A stretch of 64,000 nucleotides of DNA from Maribellus sp. CM-23. GTDB taxonomy: Bacteria > Bacteroidota > Bacteroidia > Bacteroidales > Prolixibacteraceae. The stretch is from positions 175,235 through 239,234 of the forward strand of contig NZ_JADWYJ010000007.1 of NCBI RefSeq assembly GCF_021354595.1, written 5' to 3'. Below, one piece after another: positions 51,862-59,737 of the stretch; the first letter of the stretch is position 1; every line of letters starts with the position of its first letter. The translations under genes were made by a program, and so were the position numbers. The notes beneath the pieces are model-generated. The model was not told the origin of the DNA and did no database searches. It worked only from the letters and a program-made list of their open reading frames with translations.

Positions 51862-53337
51862 TCAGAGCGTTTCATCGTTGGCAACTCCCATCACCCCCAG
51901 GTAAAGCAGTTTGGCCGCATCTTCCATGATTTCAGGTGTCAACACATTCGTTTTATCCATCGGATGATGATAATATACGGGGTGAACACTGCCCGATGTC
52001 CACAAACCAAAAGTTGGGATTCCGGCATTTTCGAAGATGGAAGCATCCGAACGCGGACGACCGTAATTTTTCCGTACTTCGTTGGTTTGCATTTTTCGGT
52101 GTATCCATTGGTTATTGGCCTTTTCGAAATGCCGGTACAAGTCGGTGTAGGTCTTGCCCCCCGTTAAATAGAATCCTGTTCCGTTGCCAACCATATCCAG
52201 GTTGATCATTAAACGGGTTTTGGCAATCGGAAACAGCGGATTTTCGGCATAAAAGTTCGAACCGTACAAGCCACATTCCTCGCCACCTATCAGGATAAAC
52301 AGAATCGAGCGTTTGGGTTTGATTTCAGAAGTTGCCAAAGCTTTGGCTGCCCCCAGAATATCGGCTACTCCCGAGCCATTGTCAAGTGCGCTGGGAAAAA
52401 CCACATCCCCCATTTGTCCCTGACCATCGAGATGCCCTCCGATAATAATAACTTCTTCTTTTAAAACCGGGTCTGAGCCTTCGATCCATCCAACTACGTT
52501 GCACGACTGCGCATCGAGGAAATACCTGGTTTCAGCAGAAATCTTTATTTTTTGCCCTGCACCAAAAGCAAACGAAGGAATATCACCGTTTTGGAGCTGC
52601 TTTTTTGTTTCCGCGTAATCTTTTCCTGCATCCGAAAAAATCTGCTCCGCCAACCCCGGACTCACATGTGCATAAACAAATCCATCCAGGTTGACCGTGT
52701 TTGGGTTCGCAATCAGGTTTGGGTAAACCATCCCAATCGCACCGTGTTTCACTGCATTTCTGAATTTGTACCGGTGCTCTGCATAGGGAGTCCACTTCAT
52801 CATTGTGGTATCGTTTTTTGTGTAAGGAATTCCGGGCTCCAGCACAATTATTTTCCCTTTTACATCCACATTTTTATAATCGTCGTATCCCAGCTCGGGC
52901 GCGGTAATTCCGTAACCGACATAAACCAGGTTGGCCTCCACTGTTCCGCTTGCCGAATTGGAACCCGGAAGATAATCGTCCGGAAATTTCAGAATTTGCC
53001 GGTTATTGCCATTTGAATAAACAACCTCTCCCAGCGACGGAACTTCGGAATATGCATTCTGAAAATACTGAAAGTAACTTCCCTGGTTGGCGGGTTGGAT
53101 CCCCCACTCCCGGAATTTTCCGGCACACCACTGGGCGGCCTCCAGGTATTCGGGAGAGCCCGATAAACGTCCTTTGTATTGCGGAGCACTCAGTTCTTCC
53201 ACATACCCCAGAATCTCGTTGCTCGAGATCGTATGAAAAGTGTTTCGTAATTTCTCCTGATCGGTTGTTTCCTGTGCTTTAACAAGGGTTACGCTTGTCA
53301 GTAATAGCAAACTGACGGCGAATGTTACTGTTTTCAT
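51862..53337 (-). CDS. Exported M28-family metallopeptidase with PA domain
   Basis: 491 residues from the ATG at 53337 (MKTVTFAVSLLLLTSVTLVKAQ signal); the ATG at 53346 adds three residues. A protease-associated segment (~130-260: GSASGTVEANLVYVGYG, VKGKIIVLEPGIP) is inserted before the M28 catalytic core. Zinc ligands and catalytic residues fit GGHLDGQ (His), ALDNGSGV (Asp), GGEECGLYGS (Glu pair), NLDMVG (Asp) and YYHHPMD (His). Expected role: aminopeptidase or carboxypeptidase in the periplasm or outside. No sorting domain is visible. Monocistronic. Confidence 0.93.
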   Translation of the reverse strand: MKTVTFAVSLLLLTSVTLVKAQETTDQEKLRNTFHTISSNEILGYVEELSAPQYKGRLSGSPEYLEAAQWCAGKFREWGIQPANQGSYFQYFQNAYSEVPSLGEVVYSNGNNRQILKFPDDYLPGSNSASGTVEANLVYVGYGITAPELGYDDYKNVDVKGKIIVLEPGIPYTKNDTTMMKWTPYAEHRYKFRNAVKHGAIGMVYPNLIANPNTVNLDGFVYAHVSPGLAEQIFSDAGKDYAETKKQLQNGDIPSFAFGAGQKIKISAETRYFLDAQSCNVVGWIEGSDPVLKEEVIIIGGHLDGQGQMGDVVFPSALDNGSGVADILGAAKALATSEIKPKRSILFILIGGEECGLYGSNFYAENPLFPIAKTRLMINLDMVGNGTGFYLTGGKTYTDLYRHFEKANNQWIHRKMQTNEVRKNYGRPRSDASIFENAGIPTFGLWTSGSVHPVYYHHPMDKTNVLTPEIMEDAAKLLYLGVMGVANDETL

Positions 53338-53548
53338 GTATATCAAATTTTCGAAAGGACTAAAAATACAATTTTTTGAACGGACAGTATCTGAGACATA
53401 AAAAATCTAAAATAGTTGAATTGCAAGTTCGAAAATTGATGGTTCACACCCGCACTTAAATCCTCACCACATAGTTTTTAACTCTCTCTGTTACTGATCA
53501 AAGAGTCTTTTACATAACTTTCATACGCTAACATAAAAAACGAAAAAC

Positions 53549-53953
53549 ATGAAAATTTTAAAAGGGACCATTTTTGGTGCTATCGCCTTCTTTTTTCTGG
53601 GCTGGCTGGTTTGGGGAATCCTGCTGATGGATTTTTCAATGAACAATTACAACACGGAGATTTATCTTCCTGAAGACGAAATGATCTGGTGGGCAATGAT
53701 TGTTTCCAACCTGGCATTGGCTCTTATGTACACACTCATTTTGAAATGGGCCGGTGCCAAAACAATTGTCGACGGCGTTAAAATTGCAGCCATTATTGGG
53801 GCACTGTATGCTCTTAGCATTGACTTGGGCTATTACTCCATGACCAATGTGATTCTAAATCTTTCGGCCATTGTTGTTGACGTGCTGGCTTATTTGGTGA
53901 TTTCGGCCATTACCGGGCTGGTCATCGTCCTGTCCTGGGGGAAGAAAGACTAA
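53549..53953 (+). CDS. Small four-helix membrane protein (DUF1761-like)
   Basis: 134 residues with four hydrophobic helices: KGTIFGAIAFFFLGWLVWGILL, WAMIVSNLALALMYTLIL, GVKIAAIIGALYALSIDLGYYS and VVDVLAYLVISAITGLVIVLSW. Layout and the first helix resemble DUF1761 proteins; assignment tentative. Its own transcript with a terminator at 53969. Confidence 0.75.
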   Translation: MKILKGTIFGAIAFFFLGWLVWGILLMDFSMNNYNTEIYLPEDEMIWWAMIVSNLALALMYTLILKWAGAKTIVDGVKIAAIIGALYALSIDLGYYSMTNVILNLSAIVVDVLAYLVISAITGLVIVLSWGKKD

Positions 53954-53968
53954 AGTTCATTTATAATA

Positions 53969-54000
53969 AAAACCTGGCAGATTGATTTCCGCCAGGTTTT
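53969..54000. terminator. Terminator between convergent genes
   Basis: A 10-bp perfect stem AAAACCTGGC / GCCAGGTTTT with a 12-base loop; the T-tract is within the stem end. Confidence 0.7.
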
Positions 54001-54059
54001 AAAGGATAGTCATAATTGAGGGACTATAAAAACTCTTGTTTCAATAAAGCTGCCGAATA

Positions 54060-54629
54060 CTACTCCGAGGGTGGAATTGCCATTGGTACTGGGTTTTTAA
54101 CCGGCTTGATACTTTTCAGGTACGCAAAAATGGCTTTCAGGTCTTCCTTCGGCATATGGCTGTACGATTGCCAGGGCATTGGAGGCAACAAAGAACGGCT
54201 GTTTTCGAGGCCCTTCCATTTACCTTCTTTCATGGCCCTGATAAACTGTTCCTCGGTCCAGCTGCCAATACCTGTCTGATCGGGGGTAAGATTGGCCGCA
54301 AAAGAAGTTCCCCACGGGCCAATGGCTGCTGTGTTGTTCATATTGAACAATACATACGACCGGAGAACTTGTTTATCGTATTCAGGCAAGGGCTCACTGG
54401 CGGGGTGTCCCGACAAAAGCCTCAAAGAATCGGGAACCGGCCCCATTGCCGTCATTACTTTGGGCGAATGGCAGTCGTTACACCCCATTACGGTTACAAG
54501 TTTTTCTCCTTTTACAATCAATTCTGATAAAGAAATTTCAGCTGTTGTTACAGGTACTTCACTCTTTTGTGGTGCACAGGCAACAAAAAAAAGAGCGATT
54601 AATAGTGTGAATAAAGAAAGTGTTCTCAT
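54060..54629 (-). CDS. Exported c-type cytochrome lipoprotein
   Basis: 189 residues. The lipobox FVAC anchors it to a membrane. A single heme c site CNDCH lies at ~50-54 (GEKLVTVMGCNDCHSPKV). A candidate distal Met is in PPMPWQSYSHMPKEDLKAIFAYLKSIKP near the C-terminus. The pattern resembles cytochrome c subunits that serve dehydrogenases or cytochrome c peroxidases. It is the second gene after a small membrane protein (12-bp gap) and is controlled from the site at 54948-54997. Confidence 0.9.
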   Translation of the reverse strand: MRTLSLFTLLIALFFVACAPQKSEVPVTTAEISLSELIVKGEKLVTVMGCNDCHSPKVMTAMGPVPDSLRLLSGHPASEPLPEYDKQVLRSYVLFNMNNTAAIGPWGTSFAANLTPDQTGIGSWTEEQFIRAMKEGKWKGLENSRSLLPPMPWQSYSHMPKEDLKAIFAYLKSIKPVKNPVPMAIPPSE

Positions 54630-54641
54630 TGTTTTTCGTGG

Positions 54642-54920
54642 CTATTTTTTAATTAAATGAATGCTTAGTTTGGGTAAGAATTTTATCGTTTTACATTCCG
54701 GCTTTTCAATCCTGATCTGAACAGGATGATTTTCAGAAAATGCAATCAGATGTAGCAATTCCTTTTGGTGTCTGAACTGATAACTCAGTTGCACAAAAAG
54801 GAGAAGCAAGGCCGCGATCAGAAGCAGTTTTTGTTGCCCTTGTCGCCGAAATTTGTCCCTGCGGCGTTGAAGGCCGGGGACAAATTTTTGCTCATTGTTT
54901 TCTGTTTCTATTGTTTTCAC
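54642..54920 (-). CDS. Small single-helix membrane protein upstream of the cytochrome gene
   Basis: 92 residues with a GTG start. A basic N-terminus (LQRRRDKFRRQGQQ) precedes one helix (KLLLIAALLLLFVQLSY), then a basic periplasmic tail. No family recognised. Support comes from the position: 12 bp before the cytochrome gene and 22 bases after the predicted start of transcription. Orientation N-in is predicted by the positive-inside rule. Confidence 0.6.
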   Translation of the reverse strand: MKTIETENNEQKFVPGLQRRRDKFRRQGQQKLLLIAALLLLFVQLSYQFRHQKELLHLIAFSENHPVQIRIEKPECKTIKFLPKLSIHLIKK

Positions 54921-54947
54921 TTCTTCTAAGTGTTGTATTACATGTTA

Positions 54948-54997
54948 CAAATTTCTGCATTCCGGCTGAGCTGTGAAATCACACAGATGTGTGAAAA
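54948..54997 (-). promoter_or_regulatory. Regulon site 1: promoter of the cytochrome operon
   Basis: Plus-strand ATCACACAGATGTGTGAAAA (54978-54997) shares AATC-CA-N5-TGTGAAAA spacing with sites 2 and 3. A CAAATTTC at 54948 (minus GAAATTTG) stands in the -7 position, 41 bp from the base equivalent to the A of ATGTGA. The overlapping palindrome TCACACA-GA-TGTGTGA is perfect. Confidence 0.7.
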
Positions 54998-55016
54998 ACA
55001 TCCTTACCGGATAAAA

Positions 55017-55042
55017 AACATGTGATTGGGGGCTCACATGTT
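55017..55042. other. Inverted repeat AACATGTGA-N8-TCACATGTT
   Basis: Perfect 9-bp arms with spacer TTGGGGGC. The half-site contains ATGTGA like the regulon sites but with the opposite arm order (TGTGA-N8-TCACA, CRP-like with a longer spacer). It could be a second regulator's site or a hairpin. Confidence 0.55.
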
Positions 55043-55411
55043 CCGGGTAAATAATCGTCTAAAAAACAGGGATTAAAGCAATACCTGCTCCTCCGATGAG
55101 CCAGGAAGTTTCTCCGGTGTATGCAGTTATGCAATAAACCATCTGAACAACATCATTGTGCATAACACGAAAAACTACTCTCTCCTTATACTTCCAAACT
55201 CTCAACGTGTGCCAGGTAAGCATAACCCCTGTTTACATCACCACGATCACCCAACAGCTCAATTGATATCACAGCGGTATTCTAAAACCATTCACTCATT
55301 GCACCAGTCTTAAAATGCTGGAAACGAACGCGTACTCGATGCGAAAAACTACCTGAAAATAAAGTGTTCGGAAAACCGCCCTGGAACTGCAGAAATCACG
55401 GTGTTATTTGA
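55043..55411 (-). pseudogene. Coding-like remnant without an open frame
   Basis: About 370 bp with base composition like genes rather than like the AT-rich spacers nearby. On the minus strand short fragments read like protein in different frames: ISIELLGDRGDVNRGYAY then a stop, and a second frame ending GETSWLIGGAGIALIPVF then TAG at about 55061. No intact gene fits. A decayed gene is possible; the parent family was not recognised. Confidence 0.3.
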
Positions 55412-56080
55412 TCAATCCTGAATTGCCAATGCTGACAACTGAATTCCGAGCGTTAGGAAATCGTCTTCAGGCATGCTCTCTCCCATTCGTTCCATTAGTG
55501 CATGAAACCGGTCGGCCGGCATGTTATTGCGGATAGCTCCGAGCATCATCCGGTTCTCCGCTTCATTTTGTGCAGGAATCATGTGCTTGAGCCATACAGC
55601 ATAGGTCTCAGTATCCATTTTTGCGACAATTGAAGCCCGAATCCCCAGTTGTTCTTCCTTCGAGAAATGCTCCCAAATCAGCCTTTGAGTCAGCGTTTCT
55701 TCCTCATCAATGTGTTCGAGATAGAGGCTGTAAAACCGTGCAAACTCAAGGTAAAAGTCGTGTGCTTCATCGGTTCTTACCGAAGTACTTAAAAGATTCA
55801 AATGAATTTCAAGTGAGCGTTGAAGTCTTTCAATTTTTACATGATCGTTTTTATCGTGATCGGCCGCTCCCGGAACTTTTTGTTCGAGGGCCTTTAGAAT
55901 GATCCGGTCTTCGGTTTCGGCATGAGAGCTTAGCAGGAAAAACATTTCCCGCCCCGCTTTTTTAAGTTTGGCAACTGCTCTCATGTTGTCAAAATTGGTT
56001 TGACCGATCATCACCATAAAATCGGCCATGGTTTTTCTGAGCGCTTTATGTGGCGCCGCAAATAGTCTGATTGTTTCCAT
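55412..56080 (-). CDS. Hemerythrin-like domain protein
   Basis: 222 residues, cytoplasmic, helical. Candidate iron ligands: His11 (APHKALRKTM), His and Glu in LLSSHAETEDRII (~53-59), His in ADHDKNDHVKIERL (~73-79), and His/Glu in LEHIDEEETL (~126-132). This is the HHE cation-binding pattern used for O2, NO or iron sensing and repair. The C-terminal third has extra helices. It lies 27 bp downstream of the W-rich T9SS gene and is probably co-transcribed from regulon site 2. Confidence 0.85.
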   Translation of the reverse strand: METIRLFAAPHKALRKTMADFMVMIGQTNFDNMRAVAKLKKAGREMFFLLSSHAETEDRIILKALEQKVPGAADHDKNDHVKIERLQRSLEIHLNLLSTSVRTDEAHDFYLEFARFYSLYLEHIDEEETLTQRLIWEHFSKEEQLGIRASIVAKMDTETYAVWLKHMIPAQNEAENRMMLGAIRNNMPADRFHALMERMGESMPEDDFLTLGIQLSALAIQD

Positions 56081-56107
56081 TTTGTTTTCTGTTTTTCGGG
56101 TGTGTTT

Positions 56108-57445
56108 TTATTGCTTCATTAATTTGGTGTTGTACACTCTTCCATCCTTGTTTAGGATATTCAGCACATAGGTTCCGGTTGTAAAATACCCGGTGTTAAC
56201 TGAAATGGTGGGAGTCGAAAAAGTTCCGCTAAATACTTTTTGCCCGGTAAGAGACAAAATATTCACCTCGTAGGTGGAAAGTTGCGAATCGTCGATGTGA
56301 ATATTTAGTGAGTTGTTCACCGGATTGGGGAACACTTGTACATTATCAAGCAACTCCACAACAGGAACATCGGTTGTGAAATGCAGAAAACTGCTGTAAA
56401 GAAATTTCGAAATATTCGCCGGTTCTTCCATGCTGGGATCACGATACCGGAAAACCATTTGAGTAACATCGTCCGACTCGTTGTACGTGAGATCAAAAAA
56501 GAGCTCCATTTCGGCGTACCACTCGGTGCCGTCCCAACTGCTGTAAACAACCCCGGTCTGGTTTCCCCTGCCATCAATTGAAGCAAGGTATTTCTCCTTC
56601 TTCTGCCACTCCTCTTGTCTCCAAAGCTCAAGCGTAATCTGCTCTTCGGTATCAGTACTGGTATACGTTTCTCTTTTTTCGTTTACCCATTCGTTGTTTT
56701 TCCAAAGCTGAATAACATCGGTAAACGTATTTCCATTTCGCGACGAAGAGAAGCGCTCGGTATTCTCCCATGCTCCTTCCTTCCACAATTGAAGCGTATA
56801 AAACTCCAGTTCCCGCGTATTCCAGTTTGTCCAGTTCATACCCGTTGTCTTGCTGTAAGCATCCCATCCGGTGCCGTTCCACGTGTACGTTTCCATTTCG
56901 GTTGGAACATTCTGGGCATTCAAGGTGTATACATCTTTTGTTTTGTTTACCCATTCGATATTTTCCCAGGTTTGATGAATAACGCCGGTAATATCACCAT
57001 TGCCGTTAACCGTATAAACCGATTTCTCCCCCGCCGAAATAATCCACTCATCAACTCCCCTTGTATAGGCAATATCTTCCGTAATATTCCCAAAGTAATC
57101 GTAATCGTAGGAATTCCGGAACAGGTAAAGATCTGTTCCTGCATCCTGAATGACTTCCCCGGTGGGGGCGCCCACATCGTTGTAAGAATAGGTAGTGTTT
57201 GTTACATGCATCCACCCATCCGATTCTTCATCCCAGGAAAAATCCTGGCTGAATCCGGGGACAGAAAACTGGTCTCCGGTAAGCGTAAGATGCCTTAATT
57301 CTTTGATCTTTGTACCGTTGTCAAGCGCGATGCTTTTAATATTTAAGCGCGGCAGTTTCCGCCCCTCCAACGATTTTTGTTTTGCGTTAACGCCAATTCC
57401 GAACAGAACCAGCATAAAAAAAATACAGGTAAATCTTGTTTTCAT
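56108..57445 (-). CDS. Secreted W-rich repeat protein with T9SS sorting domain
   Basis: 445 residues from the ATG at 57445 (another ATG at 57454 adds three). Signal peptide (FTCIFFMLVLFGIGVNA). Repeats of ~25-40 residues run from ~75 to ~320, each with a W-x(2-4)-W-type core followed by Tyr/Thr strands (TWENIEWVNKTKDVYTL, TWNGTGWDAYSKTTG, LWKEGAWENTERFSS, LWKNNEWVNEKRETYTS, LWRQEEWQKKEKYLAS, SWDGTEWYAEMELFF). They recall Bacteroidota YD/DUF-type cell-surface repeats. The C-terminal T9SS type A domain is VFPNPVNNSLNI to GTYVLNILNKDGRVYNTKLMKQ. Function unknown; perhaps adhesion. Confidence 0.85.
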   Translation of the reverse strand: MKTRFTCIFFMLVLFGIGVNAKQKSLEGRKLPRLNIKSIALDNGTKIKELRHLTLTGDQFSVPGFSQDFSWDEESDGWMHVTNTTYSYNDVGAPTGEVIQDAGTDLYLFRNSYDYDYFGNITEDIAYTRGVDEWIISAGEKSVYTVNGNGDITGVIHQTWENIEWVNKTKDVYTLNAQNVPTEMETYTWNGTGWDAYSKTTGMNWTNWNTRELEFYTLQLWKEGAWENTERFSSSRNGNTFTDVIQLWKNNEWVNEKRETYTSTDTEEQITLELWRQEEWQKKEKYLASIDGRGNQTGVVYSSWDGTEWYAEMELFFDLTYNESDDVTQMVFRYRDPSMEEPANISKFLYSSFLHFTTDVPVVELLDNVQVFPNPVNNSLNIHIDDSQLSTYEVNILSLTGQKVFSGTFSTPTISVNTGYFTTGTYVLNILNKDGRVYNTKLMKQ

Positions 57446-57476
57446 AGCTTTCATGTTTTTGATGATTAAACAGAAG

Positions 57477-57526
57477 CAAAGTAACTGTGAATACCGGAGG
57501 GGTACAATCGCATGAAAATGTGAAAA
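57477..57526 (-). promoter_or_regulatory. Regulon site 2: promoter of the W-rich/hemerythrin unit
   Basis: Plus-strand CGCATGAAAATGTGAAAA (57509-57526, preceded by AAT) is nearly identical to site 3. The minus-strand -7 box is TTACTTTGC (from C57477), as in site 3. The A of ATGTGA is 41 bp from that C. The ATG at 57445 follows ~26 bases after the predicted start. Confidence 0.8.
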
Positions 57527-57540
57527 GGATTAGCTCCCAA

Positions 57541-57574
57541 ATGAAAAAAGATGTGATTGTTCATCACATCTTTT
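57541..57574 (-). terminator. Terminator of the S41 gene
   Basis: A 12-bp perfect stem AAAAGATGTGAT / ATCACATCTTTT with a 5-base loop. On the minus strand it is followed by T-runs. Confidence 0.88.
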
Positions 57575-57624
57575 ACTCCATTTAAAATCCAAAAAAAAGA
57601 GGTTAACATCAAAAAACATATTTA

Positions 57625-58923
57625 TTACTGAATTATCCTGACCGAATTGGTGAATTCGAGTCCTTTCATAACCCGCTCGTTATCCGGATCAAGCACAGGT
57701 ACCTCATCCACAATAAAACGGTACTCGTTGATCCCGGGTTCGCATTCAACGGTTGTCACCCAGCCCTCTTTCTGTTTCTGCATCGGAATGGTTTTCCGGG
57801 CCCAGTTGTTAAACGTTCCGGTTAAAAACACTTCCTGCGCATCCAAGTGTCCTTTTAGTTTGAATGTTTCCTGTTTAAAAACCGGTGGATTGCCTTCGGT
57901 AAATTCCAGCCAGTTCGCCAAAAAGGTTTTCTTCTTTGAGTCGCTTGCACTTGTAATGCAATCGTTTAACGCAAGTTTGTAGCTTTCATACAAAGCCCTA
58001 TTCGCTTTTTCTGAAATATCGGGCGTAACTCCAACTCCTTCCCAGTTTGAATGGGTTACGGGGCTGAGGGTTGTTCCGTTGGGTATAAAAGCGCTAAAAT
58101 GGTCGCTCAGCCGCATGCTTATCCCCGGATTTGCACCTCCCCGGGTCTGTTCGCCAACAACCGTTATTCGCCCCAAAGCCTGCATATTGTAGCTAAATGC
58201 TTCACCTCCGGAGAAAGTCCGTGCGCTGGTTACTACATATACCGGTTTATCCAGGTAACGCTTTCCCGGAAGATAGGAATAAGTCCACTTTTGCTCCGTT
58301 CTGTTCCCTCTCCTCCAAACCAGGTCGTTCAGGTGCACAGATTCCCGAAAAAAATAGCTGGCAAAAAAGCTGATGCCGTCAACTCCCATCGCCCCCCGGC
58401 AATTTCGAAGATCGATGATCAGGGCATCGGTATGCGACAGATAATCCATAATCGCTGCGTATTTTTCACCGGCCTCATCGGCCCCAAAAATGCAACTAAA
58501 ATCGATCAGCCCGACATTTCCTTTCAAAACGTCTACCTTCCGAATACCAAAATTCTCCTGTACCGTGAACCGACGCACCATTTCTTCTTCTTCGGCAGTA
58601 AAAACATAGGGATCGTTGTTTTGCTCCGGTAATACAGTTTTAGAATATTCCAGTCTTAAATGTTGATCGCGACCCGATTTCCGCAAATCAGCGCTAATTT
58701 GTGAAGCAAAAGTTTGCTCATCAGAGATCGAATTATAACTACCTTCTTTCTGCTCTTCGCGAATAAACTGAATGGCTTGCTCTGCTTTTTCCGGAAAAAC
58801 ATAGTATTGTTCCAGTTTCGCACACAACGAATCAATAAGCAGATGTTTCTCTTGTGCGGAAAGTTGTGCCTTTATTGCGCCGGAAAGCAATAAGGTAAAT
58901 GTGAATAAGATGATCGCTTTCAT
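57625..58923 (-). CDS. Exported S41-family peptidase with C-terminal CBM48-like domain
   Basis: 432 residues from the ATG at 58923 (MKAIILFTFTLLLSGAIKAQ signal); 14 residues upstream are not needed. N-terminal helical bundle, then the tail-specific/IRBP-like S41 core: GNVGLIDFSCIF, DALIIDLRNCRGAMGVDGISF, VYVVTSARTFSGGEAFSYNMQALGR (Ser in TFSGGEAF) and GANPG. No PDZ is visible. The C-terminal ~85 residues (FKLKGHLDAQEVFLTGTFNNWARKTIPMQ to GINEYRFIVD) have the AMPK/CBM48 fold pattern. A peptidase with a glycan-binding-type tail is an uncommon fusion. The gene has its own promoter (site 3) and terminator. Confidence 0.88.
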   Translation of the reverse strand: MKAIILFTFTLLLSGAIKAQLSAQEKHLLIDSLCAKLEQYYVFPEKAEQAIQFIREEQKEGSYNSISDEQTFASQISADLRKSGRDQHLRLEYSKTVLPEQNNDPYVFTAEEEEMVRRFTVQENFGIRKVDVLKGNVGLIDFSCIFGADEAGEKYAAIMDYLSHTDALIIDLRNCRGAMGVDGISFFASYFFRESVHLNDLVWRRGNRTEQKWTYSYLPGKRYLDKPVYVVTSARTFSGGEAFSYNMQALGRITVVGEQTRGGANPGISMRLSDHFSAFIPNGTTLSPVTHSNWEGVGVTPDISEKANRALYESYKLALNDCITSASDSKKKTFLANWLEFTEGNPPVFKQETFKLKGHLDAQEVFLTGTFNNWARKTIPMQKQKEGWVTTVECEPGINEYRFIVDEVPVLDPDNERVMKGLEFTNSVRIIQ

Positions 58924-58951
58924 GTCTTCTGTTTTTAACAATTGTTCAAGG

Positions 58952-59001
58952 CAAAGTAAGCTCATTGAACAACGTCGTAAAATCGCATGATTATGTGAAA
59001 A
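58952..59001 (-). promoter_or_regulatory. Regulon site 3: promoter of the S41-CBM48 gene
   Basis: Plus-strand CGCATGATTATGTGAAAA (58984-59001, preceded by AAT) with minus-strand -7 box TTACTTTGC at C58952. The A of ATGTGA is again 41 bp from that C. The ATG at 58923 follows ~23 bases after the predicted start. Confidence 0.8.
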
Positions 59002-59039
59002 TGAATGGGAGAAGACGACAGAACACGAACGAATCTGCC

Positions 59040-59672
59040 CTAAACCAGTTTGTCTTTAAAAGCTTTGGCAACGGCTTCGCTTTTGCTGTTTACCTGTAGT
59101 TTTTCGTAGATCTTTTTGATGTGCGAACGCACCGTATCGATGGCAATAAACATTTCGCTGGCAATCATCTTATAGCTGTAACCATTTACCAACAGTTGCA
59201 ACACTTCCTTTTCGCGGTCGCTCAGGTTGTATTCGTGGTTTTTCTGCGCAGGCAATTCTGAAAACATCTTTAATACCTGCGTTGCAATCGACGATGTCAT
59301 TGGGGCGCCGCCGGAAGCCACATCCTCGATGTATTCCAGCAACTTCGCAGGCGGTGTTTTTTTCAGGAGATAGCCGTTTGCACCGTTTTTAAGCGCTTCA
59401 AAAACATTGGTATTATCATCGAAAACCGTCAGCATCAGCACCTTTACCTCCTGGTTCACTTCCCTTATTTTTTTCAGCCCTTCAATTCCATTCATTGCTG
59501 GCATATCAATGTCCATCAGAATCACGTCGGGATTCCAGGCTTTCACTTCCGCAATAATATTGGAGCAGTTTTTAAAAGAGGCCACCACATTAAAACCTTC
59601 GCTTCCGTCAATCAGCATGGTAAGGCCTTCCCGTAGCTGGGGATTGTCTTCGTATATTAATACCTTCGTCAT
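59040..59672 (-). CDS. NarL/FixJ-type response regulator
   Basis: 210 residues from the ATG at 59672 (MTKVLIYEDNPQLREG); the frame is open 69 bases further up, but that part overlaps the kinase stop and the promoter. Receiver domain with Asp54 in VILMDIDMP, and Thr and Lys in MLTVFDD and LLKKTPP. The C-terminal LuxR helix-turn-helix is LSDREKEVLQLLVNGYSYKMIASEMFIAIDTVRSHIKKIYEKL. It is the partner of the adjacent kinase. Its own promoter carries regulon site 4, suggesting it binds the motif and regulates itself. Confidence 0.94.
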   Translation of the reverse strand: MTKVLIYEDNPQLREGLTMLIDGSEGFNVVASFKNCSNIIAEVKAWNPDVILMDIDMPAMNGIEGLKKIREVNQEVKVLMLTVFDDNTNVFEALKNGANGYLLKKTPPAKLLEYIEDVASGGAPMTSSIATQVLKMFSELPAQKNHEYNLSDREKEVLQLLVNGYSYKMIASEMFIAIDTVRSHIKKIYEKLQVNSKSEAVAKAFKDKLV

Positions 59673-59687
59673 CAACCTTGTTTTAGT

Positions 59688-59736
59688 CAAAAATACGGAA
59701 CCCTGTAGATTTTTTGTCCACATAAATATGTGAAAT
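59688..59736 (-). promoter_or_regulatory. Regulon site 4: promoter of the response regulator
   Basis: Plus-strand CCACATAAATATGTGAAA (59718-59735) is a palindrome around CACAT-N4-ATGTG. The minus-strand -7 box is TATTTTTG (59695-59688), 40 bp from the A of ATGTGA. It lies in the gap right after the sensor kinase stop codon. Confidence 0.75.
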
Positions 59737-59737
59737 T

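Noticed and set aside
57546..57574. ATGTGAT-N5-ATCACAT palindrome considered as another regulon site
   Set aside because: It is a 12-bp hairpin with T-runs directly after the S41 gene, so terminator is the better call; arm order and spacing differ from the regulon sites.
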